Positions 1 to 5,556 of a stretch of 5,556 bases of DNA are shown one piece after another (the first letter of the stretch is position 1; each line of letters starts with the position of its first letter). A program made the translations under genes and the position numbers. The notes below the pieces were generated by a model that made no database searches, was not told the DNA's origin, and worked only from the letters and a program-made list of their open reading frames with translations. The stretch is from Clostridiales bacterium (GTDB taxonomy: Bacteria; Bacillota; Clostridia; Clostridiales; Caloramatoraceae), in contig JAOAFH010000065.1 of the NCBI GenBank assembly GCA_026416355.1, positions 1 to 5,556 on the forward strand, written 5' to 3'.

Positions 1-28
1 AAAATTTTTTATTGATTTGTTGTAGTGT

Positions 29-57
29 TTCACTAGATTAAACATAATTTTTATAAT
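29..57 (+). promoter_or_regulatory. Putative sigma-A promoter for trmB-hprK
   Basis: A perfect TATAAT -10 box lies at 52-57. Exactly 17 bp upstream, at 29-34, is TTCACT, which matches four of six positions of the TTGACA -35 consensus. Transcription would start near position 64, giving a leader of about 30 nt before the trmB start. No other promoter-like pair is needed to explain trmB-hprK, since the two genes are only 16 bp apart. This rests on consensus matching in AT-rich DNA and has no experimental support. Confidence 0.6.
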
Positions 58-92
58 ATAATTATTCTTGACTAAAATATAGGGAGGATTCT

Positions 93-743
93 ATGAGACT
101 TAGGAAGAAGCCATGGGCAAGACCAGAACTTGAAAGTTGTAATTTCGTTGTTACAAATCCAACTGAATTAAAAGGTAAGTGGAATGAATTTTTTAAAAAT
201 GATAATGAAATATATTTAGAATTAGGTTGTGGTAGAGGAAAATTTATAGCAGAAAATGCAGTTATGCATCAAGACAAAAACTTTGTAGGAATTGATATTA
301 AGGATGAAGTATTAGTATATGCCAAAAGAAAAGTAGAAGATGTATTTAGGGATAACAATAAAGAAATCAATAATGTAGCATTAATTCCAATGGAAATTGC
401 TTTTATAGAAGAAGTTTTTAATAAAGATGAAGTATCTAGAATATATTTGAATTTCTCAACGCCATGGCCTAAAAAAAGGCATAATAAAAGAAGACTTACA
501 TATACAACATTTTTAGAGAGATATAAAAAATTCCTTAAGCCAAATAGCGAAATTTGGTTTAAGACAGATCAAGAAACATTCTTTAATGACTCTATTGAAT
601 ATTTTAAAGAAGCTGGTTTTAAAATTGAGTATATAACCTATGACCTTCATAAAAGTGATTTTAAGCAAAACATAATGACAGAATATGAAACCAAGTTTTC
701 TTCAATGGGAATGAAAATAATGTTTTTGATTGCTAGATTATAA
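93..743 (+). CDS. trmB: tRNA (guanine-N7-)-methyltransferase TrmB
   Basis: TrmB transfers a methyl group from S-adenosylmethionine to N7 of guanosine 46 in the variable loop of tRNAs; it is a cytoplasmic class I (Rossmann-fold) methyltransferase. The 216-residue protein has the usual bacterial length. Visible family marks are the SAM-binding loop ELGCGRGKF (residues 43-51), the acidic end of strand beta-2 at GID (66-68), the family signature NFSTPWPKKRHNKRRLT (120-136), KTD (157-159) and the C-terminal T-EYETKF segment (196-202). The ATG start follows an AGGGAGG ribosome binding site at 81-87. The residue before PW in the signature, usually Asp (Asn in some clostridia), is Thr123 here, and the usual DA of the 'GDA' motif is replaced by EI (101-102). 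The remaining signature is intact, so the protein is probably functional. It is the first gene of a two-gene unit with hprK. Identification is firm; the effect of the substitutions is inference. Confidence 0.96.
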   Translation: MRLRKKPWARPELESCNFVVTNPTELKGKWNEFFKNDNEIYLELGCGRGKFIAENAVMHQDKNFVGIDIKDEVLVYAKRKVEDVFRDNNKEINNVALIPMEIAFIEEVFNKDEVSRIYLNFSTPWPKKRHNKRRLTYTTFLERYKKFLKPNSEIWFKTDQETFFNDSIEYFKEAGFKIEYITYDLHKSDFKQNIMTEYETKFSSMGMKIMFLIARL

Positions 744-759
744 AATGGGAGGTTTAATT

Positions 760-1674
760 ATGCCTGTTAATATAAAAAAGTTTATTGAGGATTTAAATTT
801 AGAGGTTGTAGTAGAAGGAAAAGAAGATAGGGAAATTGAGGTAAATGATATTATACGACCAGGGCTACAATTTGTTGGACAATATGAGTATTTTGTGAAT
901 ACTAGAATACAAATAGTTGGTAATGCTGAATGGCACTATTTGAATAGTCTTGAACCAGATGTTAGAAGACAAAGGTTAGAAAAATATTTTGAGTATGATA
1001 TGCCTTGTATAGTTTTTTCAAGAAACTTAAATCCTCATTATGAATTTATTGAACTTGCAAGAGAGAAAAAAATATGGATATTAAGAAGTACAAGAGATAC
1101 AACAAGACTTGTAAATAGAATAATAAACTATTTAGATAGAGCACTAGCAAAAACAACAACAATGCATGGGGTATTGGTGGATGTATATGGTGTTGGTATA
1201 TTAATAACAGGCGAAAGTGGAATAGGAAAAAGTGAAGTGGCACTTGAGCTTATAAAAAGGGGACATATGCTTGTAACAGATGATGCTGTTGAAATAAAGC
1301 TAGTTGATGGCATTTTATATGGAACTAGTCCATATATAACCTCAGGTATGCTTGAGGTAAGGGGAATGGGAATAATAAACATCCAAACACTTTATGGATT
1401 AAGTTCTATTTTAGAAGAAAAAACAATAGATTTAGTTATTCACTTAGAACAATGGCGTGAACATGAAGATTATGATAGAGTAGGGATGCCAGAATACATA
1501 AATATATTAAATATTCCTGTTAGAAGAATGAGAATGCCAGTTAAGCCTGGTAGAAATATTGCAGTTATTATTGAGGCAGCGGCTGCAAACTTTAGATATG
1601 GAAGAATGATGCTTGAGGCACCAATTGATACAATAAACAGAAGAATTGATGAAGTTATGCGCGGAGAAAAATAA
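760..1674 (+). CDS. hprK: HPr kinase/phosphorylase
   Basis: HprK phosphorylates HPr of the phosphotransferase system on Ser46 using ATP or pyrophosphate, and removes the phosphate by phosphorolysis. HPr-Ser-P is the corepressor of CcpA, so the enzyme controls carbon catabolite repression and sugar uptake in low-GC Gram-positives. The 304-residue product is near the usual length of about 310. It has an N-terminal domain (about 1-130) and a kinase core with catalytic His136, Walker A GESGIGKS (151-158), DD at 174-175, the HprK signature EVRGMGIINI (199-208) and the PVKPGRN loop (260-266). All expected catalytic elements are present. I chose the ATG at 760 because GGGAGG (747-752) lies 7 bp upstream; an in-frame TTG at 730 would overlap trmB by 14 bp and place that ribosome binding site inside the gene. 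It lies 16 bp after trmB and is probably cotranscribed with it. No pts gene is in view. Confidence 0.97.
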   Translation: MPVNIKKFIEDLNLEVVVEGKEDREIEVNDIIRPGLQFVGQYEYFVNTRIQIVGNAEWHYLNSLEPDVRRQRLEKYFEYDMPCIVFSRNLNPHYEFIELAREKKIWILRSTRDTTRLVNRIINYLDRALAKTTTMHGVLVDVYGVGILITGESGIGKSEVALELIKRGHMLVTDDAVEIKLVDGILYGTSPYITSGMLEVRGMGIINIQTLYGLSSILEEKTIDLVIHLEQWREHEDYDRVGMPEYINILNIPVRRMRMPVKPGRNIAVIIEAAAANFRYGRMMLEAPIDTINRRIDEVMRGEK

Positions 1675-1692
1675 ATATAAAAAACTTAATTT

Positions 1693-1786
1693 AGCCATGA
1701 ACAAACAAGAGGTATAAAATTATATAAAAATAAGTCCAATCAATTTGTTGGATTTATTTAAATACCTCTTTGATTGTTTCATGGCT
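1693..1786. repeat. Long bulged inverted repeat / hairpin after hprK
   Basis: The outer arms AGCCATGAA (1693-1701) and TTCATGGCT (1778-1786) pair perfectly. Pairing continues inwards through 1702-1708 with 1770-1776, broken by one A-A mismatch and single-base bulges at T1777 and T1769. It then runs through seven perfect pairs, GAGGTAT (1709-1715) with ATACCTC (1762-1768). After an asymmetric internal loop, an inner stem pairs 1728-1739 with 1748-1759: twelve pairs including one G-U, with the loop at 1740-1747. A short TTTT follows the plus-strand hairpin at 1786-1789. It could be the hprK terminator, a structured or processed RNA, or a miniature inverted-repeat element. TTAATTT flanks it at 1686-1692 and, offset by 4 bp, at 1791-1797, which is too AT-rich to count as a target duplication. 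The pairing is seen directly; the role is unknown. Confidence 0.6.
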
Positions 1787-1791
1787 TTTAT

Positions 1792-1817
1792 TAATTTTGC
1801 TTTATTTAGCAAAATTA
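1792..1817. repeat. Perfect 10-bp stem-loop
   Basis: TAATTTTGCT (1792-1801) pairs perfectly with AGCAAAATTA (1808-1817) around a 6-nt loop. It starts 5 bp after the long hairpin. No run of T follows on either strand, so it does not look like a standard intrinsic terminator. It could be a regulator operator or part of a larger RNA fold with its neighbour. The symmetry is certain and the function is not known. Confidence 0.5.
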
Positions 1818-1915
1818 TACTAAGTGACAAAAATGTTGTTGTTTGTTCAAAGTGTGGTTTTTTGTTAACATTAAATATAATTGGTAATTAAGTAGTATTA
1901 AATTTTGTTTTTAAA

Positions 1916-1944
1916 TTGAAGGGATTTTGTGCTTTGTGTAGAAT
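1916..1944 (+). promoter_or_regulatory. Putative sigma-A promoter for the diguanylate cyclase
   Basis: TTGAAG (1916-1921) and TAGAAT (1939-1944) are separated by 17 bp and match four of six and five of six consensus positions. The predicted start near 1951 gives a leader of about 53 nt before the TTG start of the cyclase. This suggests the cyclase is transcribed independently of trmB-hprK, in agreement with the hairpins lying between them. Confidence 0.55.
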
Positions 1945-2003
1945 AATTATACATATACAACATAATAAATGGGCTTAATATAGGTTAAGGGGTGCAATAA
2001 AGG

Positions 2004-3638
2004 TTGAAGAAGCTTAAGGAATCTACATTGGCAGCAATAGGTTTATTGCTAATTTTAATTATATTTATTAGGTATGGTCAAAAGGTATTTTCATTTAAAT
2101 ATTCATATATAGACTTAAATAGTGGTTGGACTATTTTGTTTAATGATAAAACAGAAAAGAATCAAGATATTTTTTTAAAAAGTGTAGTTGAAGAAAAAGA
2201 TAAACAAAATAAGATTGTTAAATTTTCAAGGGAATTTGAAATACCGCATGACTTAGTAAATAAAAATCTATCTCTATCAATTGGAGGAATTCCATTTGGA
2301 CACAAAGTTTATATAAATGGTCATATGATAGGAGAATCACCGTTTGAAGATTTTGTTTATAATGACTGGAATTCAAGGTATTCTTACTTTATACCAAATG
2401 AATTTTTGAATTCAAGTGGAAAAAACAATATTGAAATTTATATGCAATCTATATATGAATATGGAGCAAACCAAAGAATATATATTGGTCAAAGCCAAGA
2501 TGTAACAAGAAATGATAAGTTTATAAATGAATATTTTATCTCTATTTATTTTGCACTGAGTTTTATTAACATAATTATAGGTGCATATTTTATAAATTTA
2601 TTTAGATTAAATAAATTTAATAAAAAGTATTTATATTTTGCAATTACACTATTGTTGGTTGCTATATATTATTCAAATTATTTTGTTTCAAGTAGTATAT
2701 TAGGTTATCTTGGTTTTCAAAAGGTTGTTTTTTCAGTTTTGTATTTGTCTGTAATTGCATTTATAATGTTTTTAAGAAAAAACTATAATATAGAAGAGAC
2801 AATATATAGTAAAGTTTCTGTGGGTATTTATTTACTAGCTGTATTATTTATGATGTTTTATGCGAGAAATATTTTTGTATTTACATTTTTAAGAAAAAGA
2901 TTTTATGTACTATTTTTTATGGCATTTGTATATATGCTTTATTTAGTACTTAATATTTATAAAAAAAATAAAGATAAGAAAATAGGATATCCTATAGTTT
3001 ATTTTATTGCATTTATGATGATTTTAAATGATATTTTAATTGATTTAAGTATTATAAAAAGAGATTTTCCATTTCATCTAAACAGTTATGCAATAATGCT
3101 TATTTTAGTGTATATGGCATATGATTTATCAAGAGAGCAAAGCAACATTTATATAAATTCTATAATAGATCCATTAACGGGTTTATATAATAGAAGATTT
3201 TTAGATAGCTATATTTGTAATGCATATAGCAAAAAAGCTAATTATTCTATGTTACTTTTGGATTTTGATAATTTTAAAATTATAAATGATACCTATGGAC
3301 ATATTGTAGGAGATGTTGTACTTAGTACTTCAGCAAAAATAATACAAAGAAGCATAGCAGAAAACTGTATTGCAGCACGTTTTGGTGGAGAAGAATTTGT
3401 TATTTTCTGTGAGAGAAATAAAAAGGCTACATCATATTTAGCAGAAGAAGTAAGAAAAAATATAGCAAATTATGATTGGGAAAAAGAAACGGGTATAAAA
3501 GATATTAATGTAACTGTAAGCATAGGTGCAGTTGAGTTTAATTCAGAGGACGAATTTGTAAAGGTTTTAGAATTGGTTGATGTTGCACTTTATATGGCAA
3601 AACATAAAGGGAAAAATAGAGTTGAATGGGTTAATTAA
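2004..3638 (+). CDS. Membrane diguanylate cyclase with jelly-roll-like sensor and seven TM helices
   Basis: The C-terminal GGDEF domain should make cyclic di-GMP from two GTP in the cytoplasm, on signals sensed outside. The 544-residue protein has an N-terminal anchor (about 8-23), an extracytoplasmic beta-rich region (about 31-165), seven hydrophobic helices (about 177-374) and a GGDEF domain (about 385-544). The sensor contains KVYINGHMIGE (101-111), resembling the galactose-binding-like fold of GH2 N-terminal domains and 7TMR-DISM proteins. Cyclase marks are DPLTGLYNRR (389-398), metal-binding Asp420 with LDFDNFKIINDTYGH, the catalytic GGEEF (461-465), SIGA (506-509) and KGKNR (535-539). 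The RxxD product-inhibition site expected at 452-455 reads AENC, so it is absent. One plus seven helices put the cyclase inside the cell. The start is TTG at 2004, supported by AAGGGGTG (1987-1994), 9 bp upstream, and by the Lys-rich anchor that follows. It appears monocistronic. The ligand is unknown; the cyclase assignment is firm and the sensor fold is inference. Confidence 0.92.
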   Translation: MKKLKESTLAAIGLLLILIIFIRYGQKVFSFKYSYIDLNSGWTILFNDKTEKNQDIFLKSVVEEKDKQNKIVKFSREFEIPHDLVNKNLSLSIGGIPFGHKVYINGHMIGESPFEDFVYNDWNSRYSYFIPNEFLNSSGKNNIEIYMQSIYEYGANQRIYIGQSQDVTRNDKFINEYFISIYFALSFINIIIGAYFINLFRLNKFNKKYLYFAITLLLVAIYYSNYFVSSSILGYLGFQKVVFSVLYLSVIAFIMFLRKNYNIEETIYSKVSVGIYLLAVLFMMFYARNIFVFTFLRKRFYVLFFMAFVYMLYLVLNIYKKNKDKKIGYPIVYFIAFMMILNDILIDLSIIKRDFPFHLNSYAIMLILVYMAYDLSREQSNIYINSIIDPLTGLYNRRFLDSYICNAYSKKANYSMLLLDFDNFKIINDTYGHIVGDVVLSTSAKIIQRSIAENCIAARFGGEEFVIFCERNKKATSYLAEEVRKNIANYDWEKETGIKDINVTVSIGAVEFNSEDEFVKVLELVDVALYMAKHKGKNRVEWVN

Positions 3639-3644
3639 AAAAAA

Positions 3645-3685
3645 TTGGCTGTTGTACGGAACTTTCGTACAACAGCTAATTTTTT
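3645..3685. terminator. Bidirectional intrinsic terminator
   Basis: A 14-bp stem pairs 3645-3658 with 3666-3679, with one G-U pair and a 7-nt loop at 3659-3665. On the plus strand it is followed by six T (3680-3685); on the minus strand the A run at 3637-3644 gives eight U. It can therefore end both the cyclase, whose stop is 6 bp before the stem, and the convergent BON gene, whose stop is 4 bp before the stem on its own strand. The T run overlaps the BON stop codon. Confidence 0.93.
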
Positions 3686-4334
3686 ATTCGCCACGCCTTA
3701 TTTTAAGTAGGTTTCTAACTTTCCTGATACCTTCAATTCCCTCTACAATTTCAATTGCCGTTTCCATTTCACGTCTTCCATTTACAAAACCAGATAGTCT
3801 AACATAGCCATCATCGACAGAAATTGCAATATCATTATTGCTTATTCCATGATTTCTAAGTTCCTCAACTATTCTGTTTGTAATTGAAATATCATCAATC
3901 TTTCCTGCATCTTTAACTTGCATATTAGAAACTACATCTTTTATTCCAAAGGCTTCTTTTGCTGTTTCCATAGCTTCACGTTTAACTTTAGCTGTATCAA
4001 CTGTTCCCATGAGTATTGCTGTACCGCCTTCAACCTTGGCTCCAACGGAATCAAGATTTGGGTTGTCTCTGAGTTTGTTTATAACTTCATATTCTGCTTC
4101 TTTATCTGTAAAGGAGCCATCGGTTGATATTGTTAATGAATTTTCAAGTTTTTTAATTCCATTTACACGTCTAACAAGCTTCTCTATTTCACTTTTTTCA
4201 GACAGAGTATCTACAATACCAGAAATAGTAACATGGCCATCAACGCATCTAACCTTTATATCGTAGGATAGTTCCTGAAGTTCTTTTTCAAGCAGGTTAC
4301 GTATTCTTTCAACAATTTCAGAATCGTTAAACAT
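3684..4334 (-). CDS. Triple BON-domain protein, cytoplasmic
   Basis: The 216-residue protein consists almost wholly of three BON domains (about 1-70, 76-141 and 148-213). Each has the pattern of a Gly-centred strand turn and a closing hydrophobic strand: VDGHVTISG (31-39) with GIKKLENSLTI (59-69), VEGGTAILMG (101-110) with GIKDVVSNMQV (130-140), and VDDGYVRLSG (173-182) with GIRKVRNLLKI (202-212). BON domains are known from OsmY-type envelope stress proteins and some channels and secretins, and are thought to bind lipid or other hydrophobic ligands. Unlike OsmY there is no signal peptide, transmembrane segment or LysM domain, so it should stay in the cytoplasm. The ATG at 4334 follows a GGGAGTG ribosome binding site (4340-4346 on the plus strand). 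It is divergent from the germinant receptor gene and convergent with the cyclase. The domain call is strong; the cellular role is unknown, and a role in sporulation would be only a guess from position. Confidence 0.9.
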   Translation of the reverse strand: MFNDSEIVERIRNLLEKELQELSYDIKVRCVDGHVTISGIVDTLSEKSEIEKLVRRVNGIKKLENSLTISTDGSFTDKEAEYEVINKLRDNPNLDSVGAKVEGGTAILMGTVDTAKVKREAMETAKEAFGIKDVVSNMQVKDAGKIDDISITNRIVEELRNHGISNNDIAISVDDGYVRLSGFVNGRREMETAIEIVEGIEGIRKVRNLLKIRRGE

Positions 4335-4462
4335 ATAATCACTCCCTTTAAAAAATAAAACTATTAATTATATTTTTCGCATTACAGAATTTTTAATTCA
4401 AATTTATAAAGAAAGAATTGAATTGAAAAAATAAGAGAAAATAATCTTAAGAGGTGGTTTAT
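4335..4462. promoter_or_regulatory. Divergent promoter region, BON gene / germination gene
   Basis: This 128-bp gap must hold the start signals of both divergent genes. GAATT occurs at 4387-4391, 4415-4419 and 4420-4424, and inverted as AATTC at 4395-4399, so 4387-4399 is a 5-bp inverted repeat. For the plus strand a weak sigma-A-like pair is ATTACA (4381-4386) and TATAAA (4405-4410) with an 18-bp spacer. On the minus strand TGAATT (complement of 4395-4400) with AAAAATA (complement of 4371-4377), 17 bp apart, loosely resembles the forespore sigma-G consensus. Both are low-confidence readings in very AT-rich DNA. Confidence 0.3.
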
Positions 4463-5556
4463 GTGATAGAGCAAGTTTTAGTTGAAGATTATAATAAGAA
4501 TCTAACTATTATAAGTAATTTTGTAGCTGACAATACAAACTTTATAAAAAGAGAAATAGTTATTAACAATAGATATAAAGCTTACATTCTATTTATTAAT
4601 GGACTTGCAGATAAAAAGTACATAGAAGAATCAATAATAAAACCACTGTTATATATGGTGAAAGATGAAATAAATACAGAAAATGATTTATATTGCTTAA
4701 CAAAAAAATATCTAATATCGAGTGATGTTAGATTAACCAATAATGCAAAGGATGTAGGAGAAGATATTTTAAGTGGAAAAACTGCAATAATAGTAGATGG
4801 TATAGCATTTTCTATATTAATAGACACAACTAGTTCTAATTATAGGGCCATAGAAGAATCTACATCTGAAAAGTCGGTTTTAGGTACAAGAGAGAGTTTT
4901 ACAGAAAATCTTGAGGTTAATTTAACATTGATTCAAAGAAAGATAAAAAACCCCAACCTAAAAATAGAAAGGTTTGTTGTAGGTGAAAAAACAAGGACTC
5001 AAGCAGCGCTTGTATATATAGATGATGTAATTGATAAGGAGTTACTAACAAACATTAAAAATAGAGTACATAGCATAAAACCACCAGCAATGCTTTCAAC
5101 AGGTATATTTGAACAATTTATTGAAAACAGACCTTTTAATTTATTTCCACAGGCAAAAAATACAGAAAGACCTGATAAGGTAGTTTTTGACTTGCTTGAG
5201 GGTAAGGCTGCTATTTTTATTGCAGAGTCACCATCAGCTTTAGTTGTGCCAGCTCTTTTTGCTGAGTTTTTTCAGGGGTTTGAAGATTATTCAGAAAGAC
5301 TTATAATTGCTAACTTTTCTAGAATAATGAGGTTTATTTCGATTATTACTGTTTTAATACTTGGACCAATTTATTTAACATTGCTTTTATACAATGCAGA
5401 ACTTTTCCCTTACAAGTTAATGATAGCAATTACTGATTCAAGAACAGGTATTCCTCTACCCCCATTAATAGAACTATTGGCAATGGAGGTAGCAATTGAG
5501 ATATTACGTGAGGGTGGTATTAGACTTCCAAATCCTGTTGGAACAACTTTAGCTAT
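4463..5556 (+). CDS. GerA-family spore germinant receptor subunit A (3' end outside window)
   Basis: GerA-type A subunits sit in the spore inner membrane with B and C subunits, and the complex responds to amino acids, sugars or nucleosides by triggering germination; the complex is reported to act as an ion channel. The 364 codons seen cover the large N-terminal cytoplasmic domain (about 1-285), which takes part in germinant recognition in homologues, and the first membrane helix (about 290-311). Family marks are FINGLADKKYIEESIIKPLL (44-63), EKSVLGTRESFTENLEVN (136-153), ESPSALVVPALF (255-266), YNAELFPYKLMIAITDSRTG (310-329) and LRLPNP-type RLPNPVGTT (354-362). Family members have about 480-530 residues, so the rest lies past the edge. 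The start is GTG at 4463, 6 bp after GAGGTG (4451-4456); an ATG at 4461 is followed at once by TGA. B and C subunit genes would be expected downstream. The paralogue (GerAA, GerKA, GerBA type) cannot be told from this sequence. Confidence 0.95.
   Translation, partial: MIEQVLVEDYNKNLTIISNFVADNTNFIKREIVINNRYKAYILFINGLADKKYIEESIIKPLLYMVKDEINTENDLYCLTKKYLISSDVRLTNNAKDVGEDILSGKTAIIVDGIAFSILIDTTSSNYRAIEESTSEKSVLGTRESFTENLEVNLTLIQRKIKNPNLKIERFVVGEKTRTQAALVYIDDVIDKELLTNIKNRVHSIKPPAMLSTGIFEQFIENRPFNLFPQAKNTERPDKVVFDLLEGKAAIFIAESPSALVVPALFAEFFQGFEDYSERLIIANFSRIMRFISIITVLILGPIYLTLLLYNAELFPYKLMIAITDSRTGIPLPPLIELLAMEVAIEILREGGIRLPNPVGTTLA

Larger units (their letters stand above)
1675..2003. other. Gene-free gap between hprK and the diguanylate cyclase
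   Basis: This 329-bp AT-rich stretch contains no convincing gene. It holds, in order, a long bulged hairpin (1693-1786), a perfect 10-bp stem-loop (1792-1817), a sequence TTGTTTGTTCA (1839-1849) that is the exact complement of 1698-1708, and a promoter (1916-1944) with a leader of about 50 nt leading to the cyclase ribosome binding site at 1987-1994. The longest plus-strand reading frame starts at 1781, encodes 36 residues and lacks a ribosome binding site. I looked for c-di-GMP riboswitch consensus elements before the cyclase and saw none. Confidence 0.7.

Noticed and set aside
730..759. Longer hprK starting at TTG 730
   Set aside because: It would overlap trmB by 14 bp and put the strong GGGAGG site inside the gene; the ATG at 760 is correctly spaced from that site and fits the family length.
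1046..1382. Two minus-strand frames inside hprK
   Set aside because: Both are antisense shadows of a well-conserved gene, with skewed low-complexity composition.
1507..1704. Minus-strand 65-codon frame across the end of hprK
   Set aside because: It is a shadow of hprK with no family resemblance and no ribosome binding site.
1686..1797. TTAATTT direct repeats as target-site duplication around the long hairpin
   Set aside because: The right copy is offset from the hairpin end by 4 bp and the motif is too AT-rich to be distinguished from background.
1781..1891. A 36-codon plus-strand frame with a CSKCG zinc-ribbon-like pair of cysteines
   Set aside because: There is no ribosome binding site, the start lies inside the hairpin arm, and a single CxxC in so short a frame is likely chance.
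1820..2003. Cyclic di-GMP riboswitch upstream of the cyclase
   Set aside because: The conserved class I core (GCACAGGGCAAACC-like and GGGACGCAAAGCC-like segments) is not present and nothing here resembles a class II aptamer.
3577..3807. Plus-strand 76-codon frame across the terminator
   Set aside because: It reads out of frame through the end of the cyclase, the terminator hairpin and the antisense of the BON gene.
3918..4266. Plus-strand frames opposite the BON gene
   Set aside because: They are antisense shadows; the minus strand clearly encodes three BON repeats.
4582..4827. Minus-strand 81-codon frame opposite the germination gene
   Set aside because: It is a shadow of the GerA-family coding region, which keeps conserved motifs throughout.

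Overview
The window reads as an ordinary chromosomal segment of a strongly AT-rich, endospore-forming Firmicute of the class Clostridia. The signs are consistent: Ile and Arg are mostly ATA and AGA, ribosome binding sites are strong (GGGAGG, GAGGTGG), a bifunctional-type HPr kinase/phosphorylase is present, and a GerA-family spore germinant receptor subunit runs off the right edge. I cannot place the genus from sequence alone.

Layout. (1) Positions 1-1674, plus strand: a likely sigma-A promoter drives a two-gene unit, trmB (tRNA m7G46 methyltransferase) then hprK (HPr Ser46 kinase/phosphorylase), 16 bp apart. (2) Positions 1675-2003: a gene-free gap with a long bulged hairpin, a second perfect 10-bp stem-loop, an alternative pairing partner for the first hairpin, and a good promoter for the next gene. 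(3) Positions 2004-3638, plus strand: a membrane-bound diguanylate cyclase with an N-terminal anchor, an extracytoplasmic jelly-roll-like sensor region, seven transmembrane helices and a GGEEF cyclase domain without the RxxD inhibitory site. (4) Positions 3645-3685: a compact bidirectional terminator between convergent genes. (5) Positions 3684-4334, minus strand: a cytoplasmic protein of three BON domains. (6) Positions 4335-4462: a short divergent promoter region. (7) Positions 4463 to the end, plus strand: the first 364 codons of a GerA-type germinant receptor A subunit, cut by the window edge.

The genes form separate transcription units and do not make one obvious pathway: tRNA modification, carbon catabolite control, second-messenger signalling, an unassigned BON protein, and spore germination. 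I see no CRISPR array, transposase, phage gene, tRNA or rRNA, and no clear undescribed system. The observations most worth a second look are the structured hprK-cyclase gap, the sensor of the cyclase together with its missing I-site, the Asp-to-Thr change in the TrmB signature, and the BON gene divergent from the germination gene.
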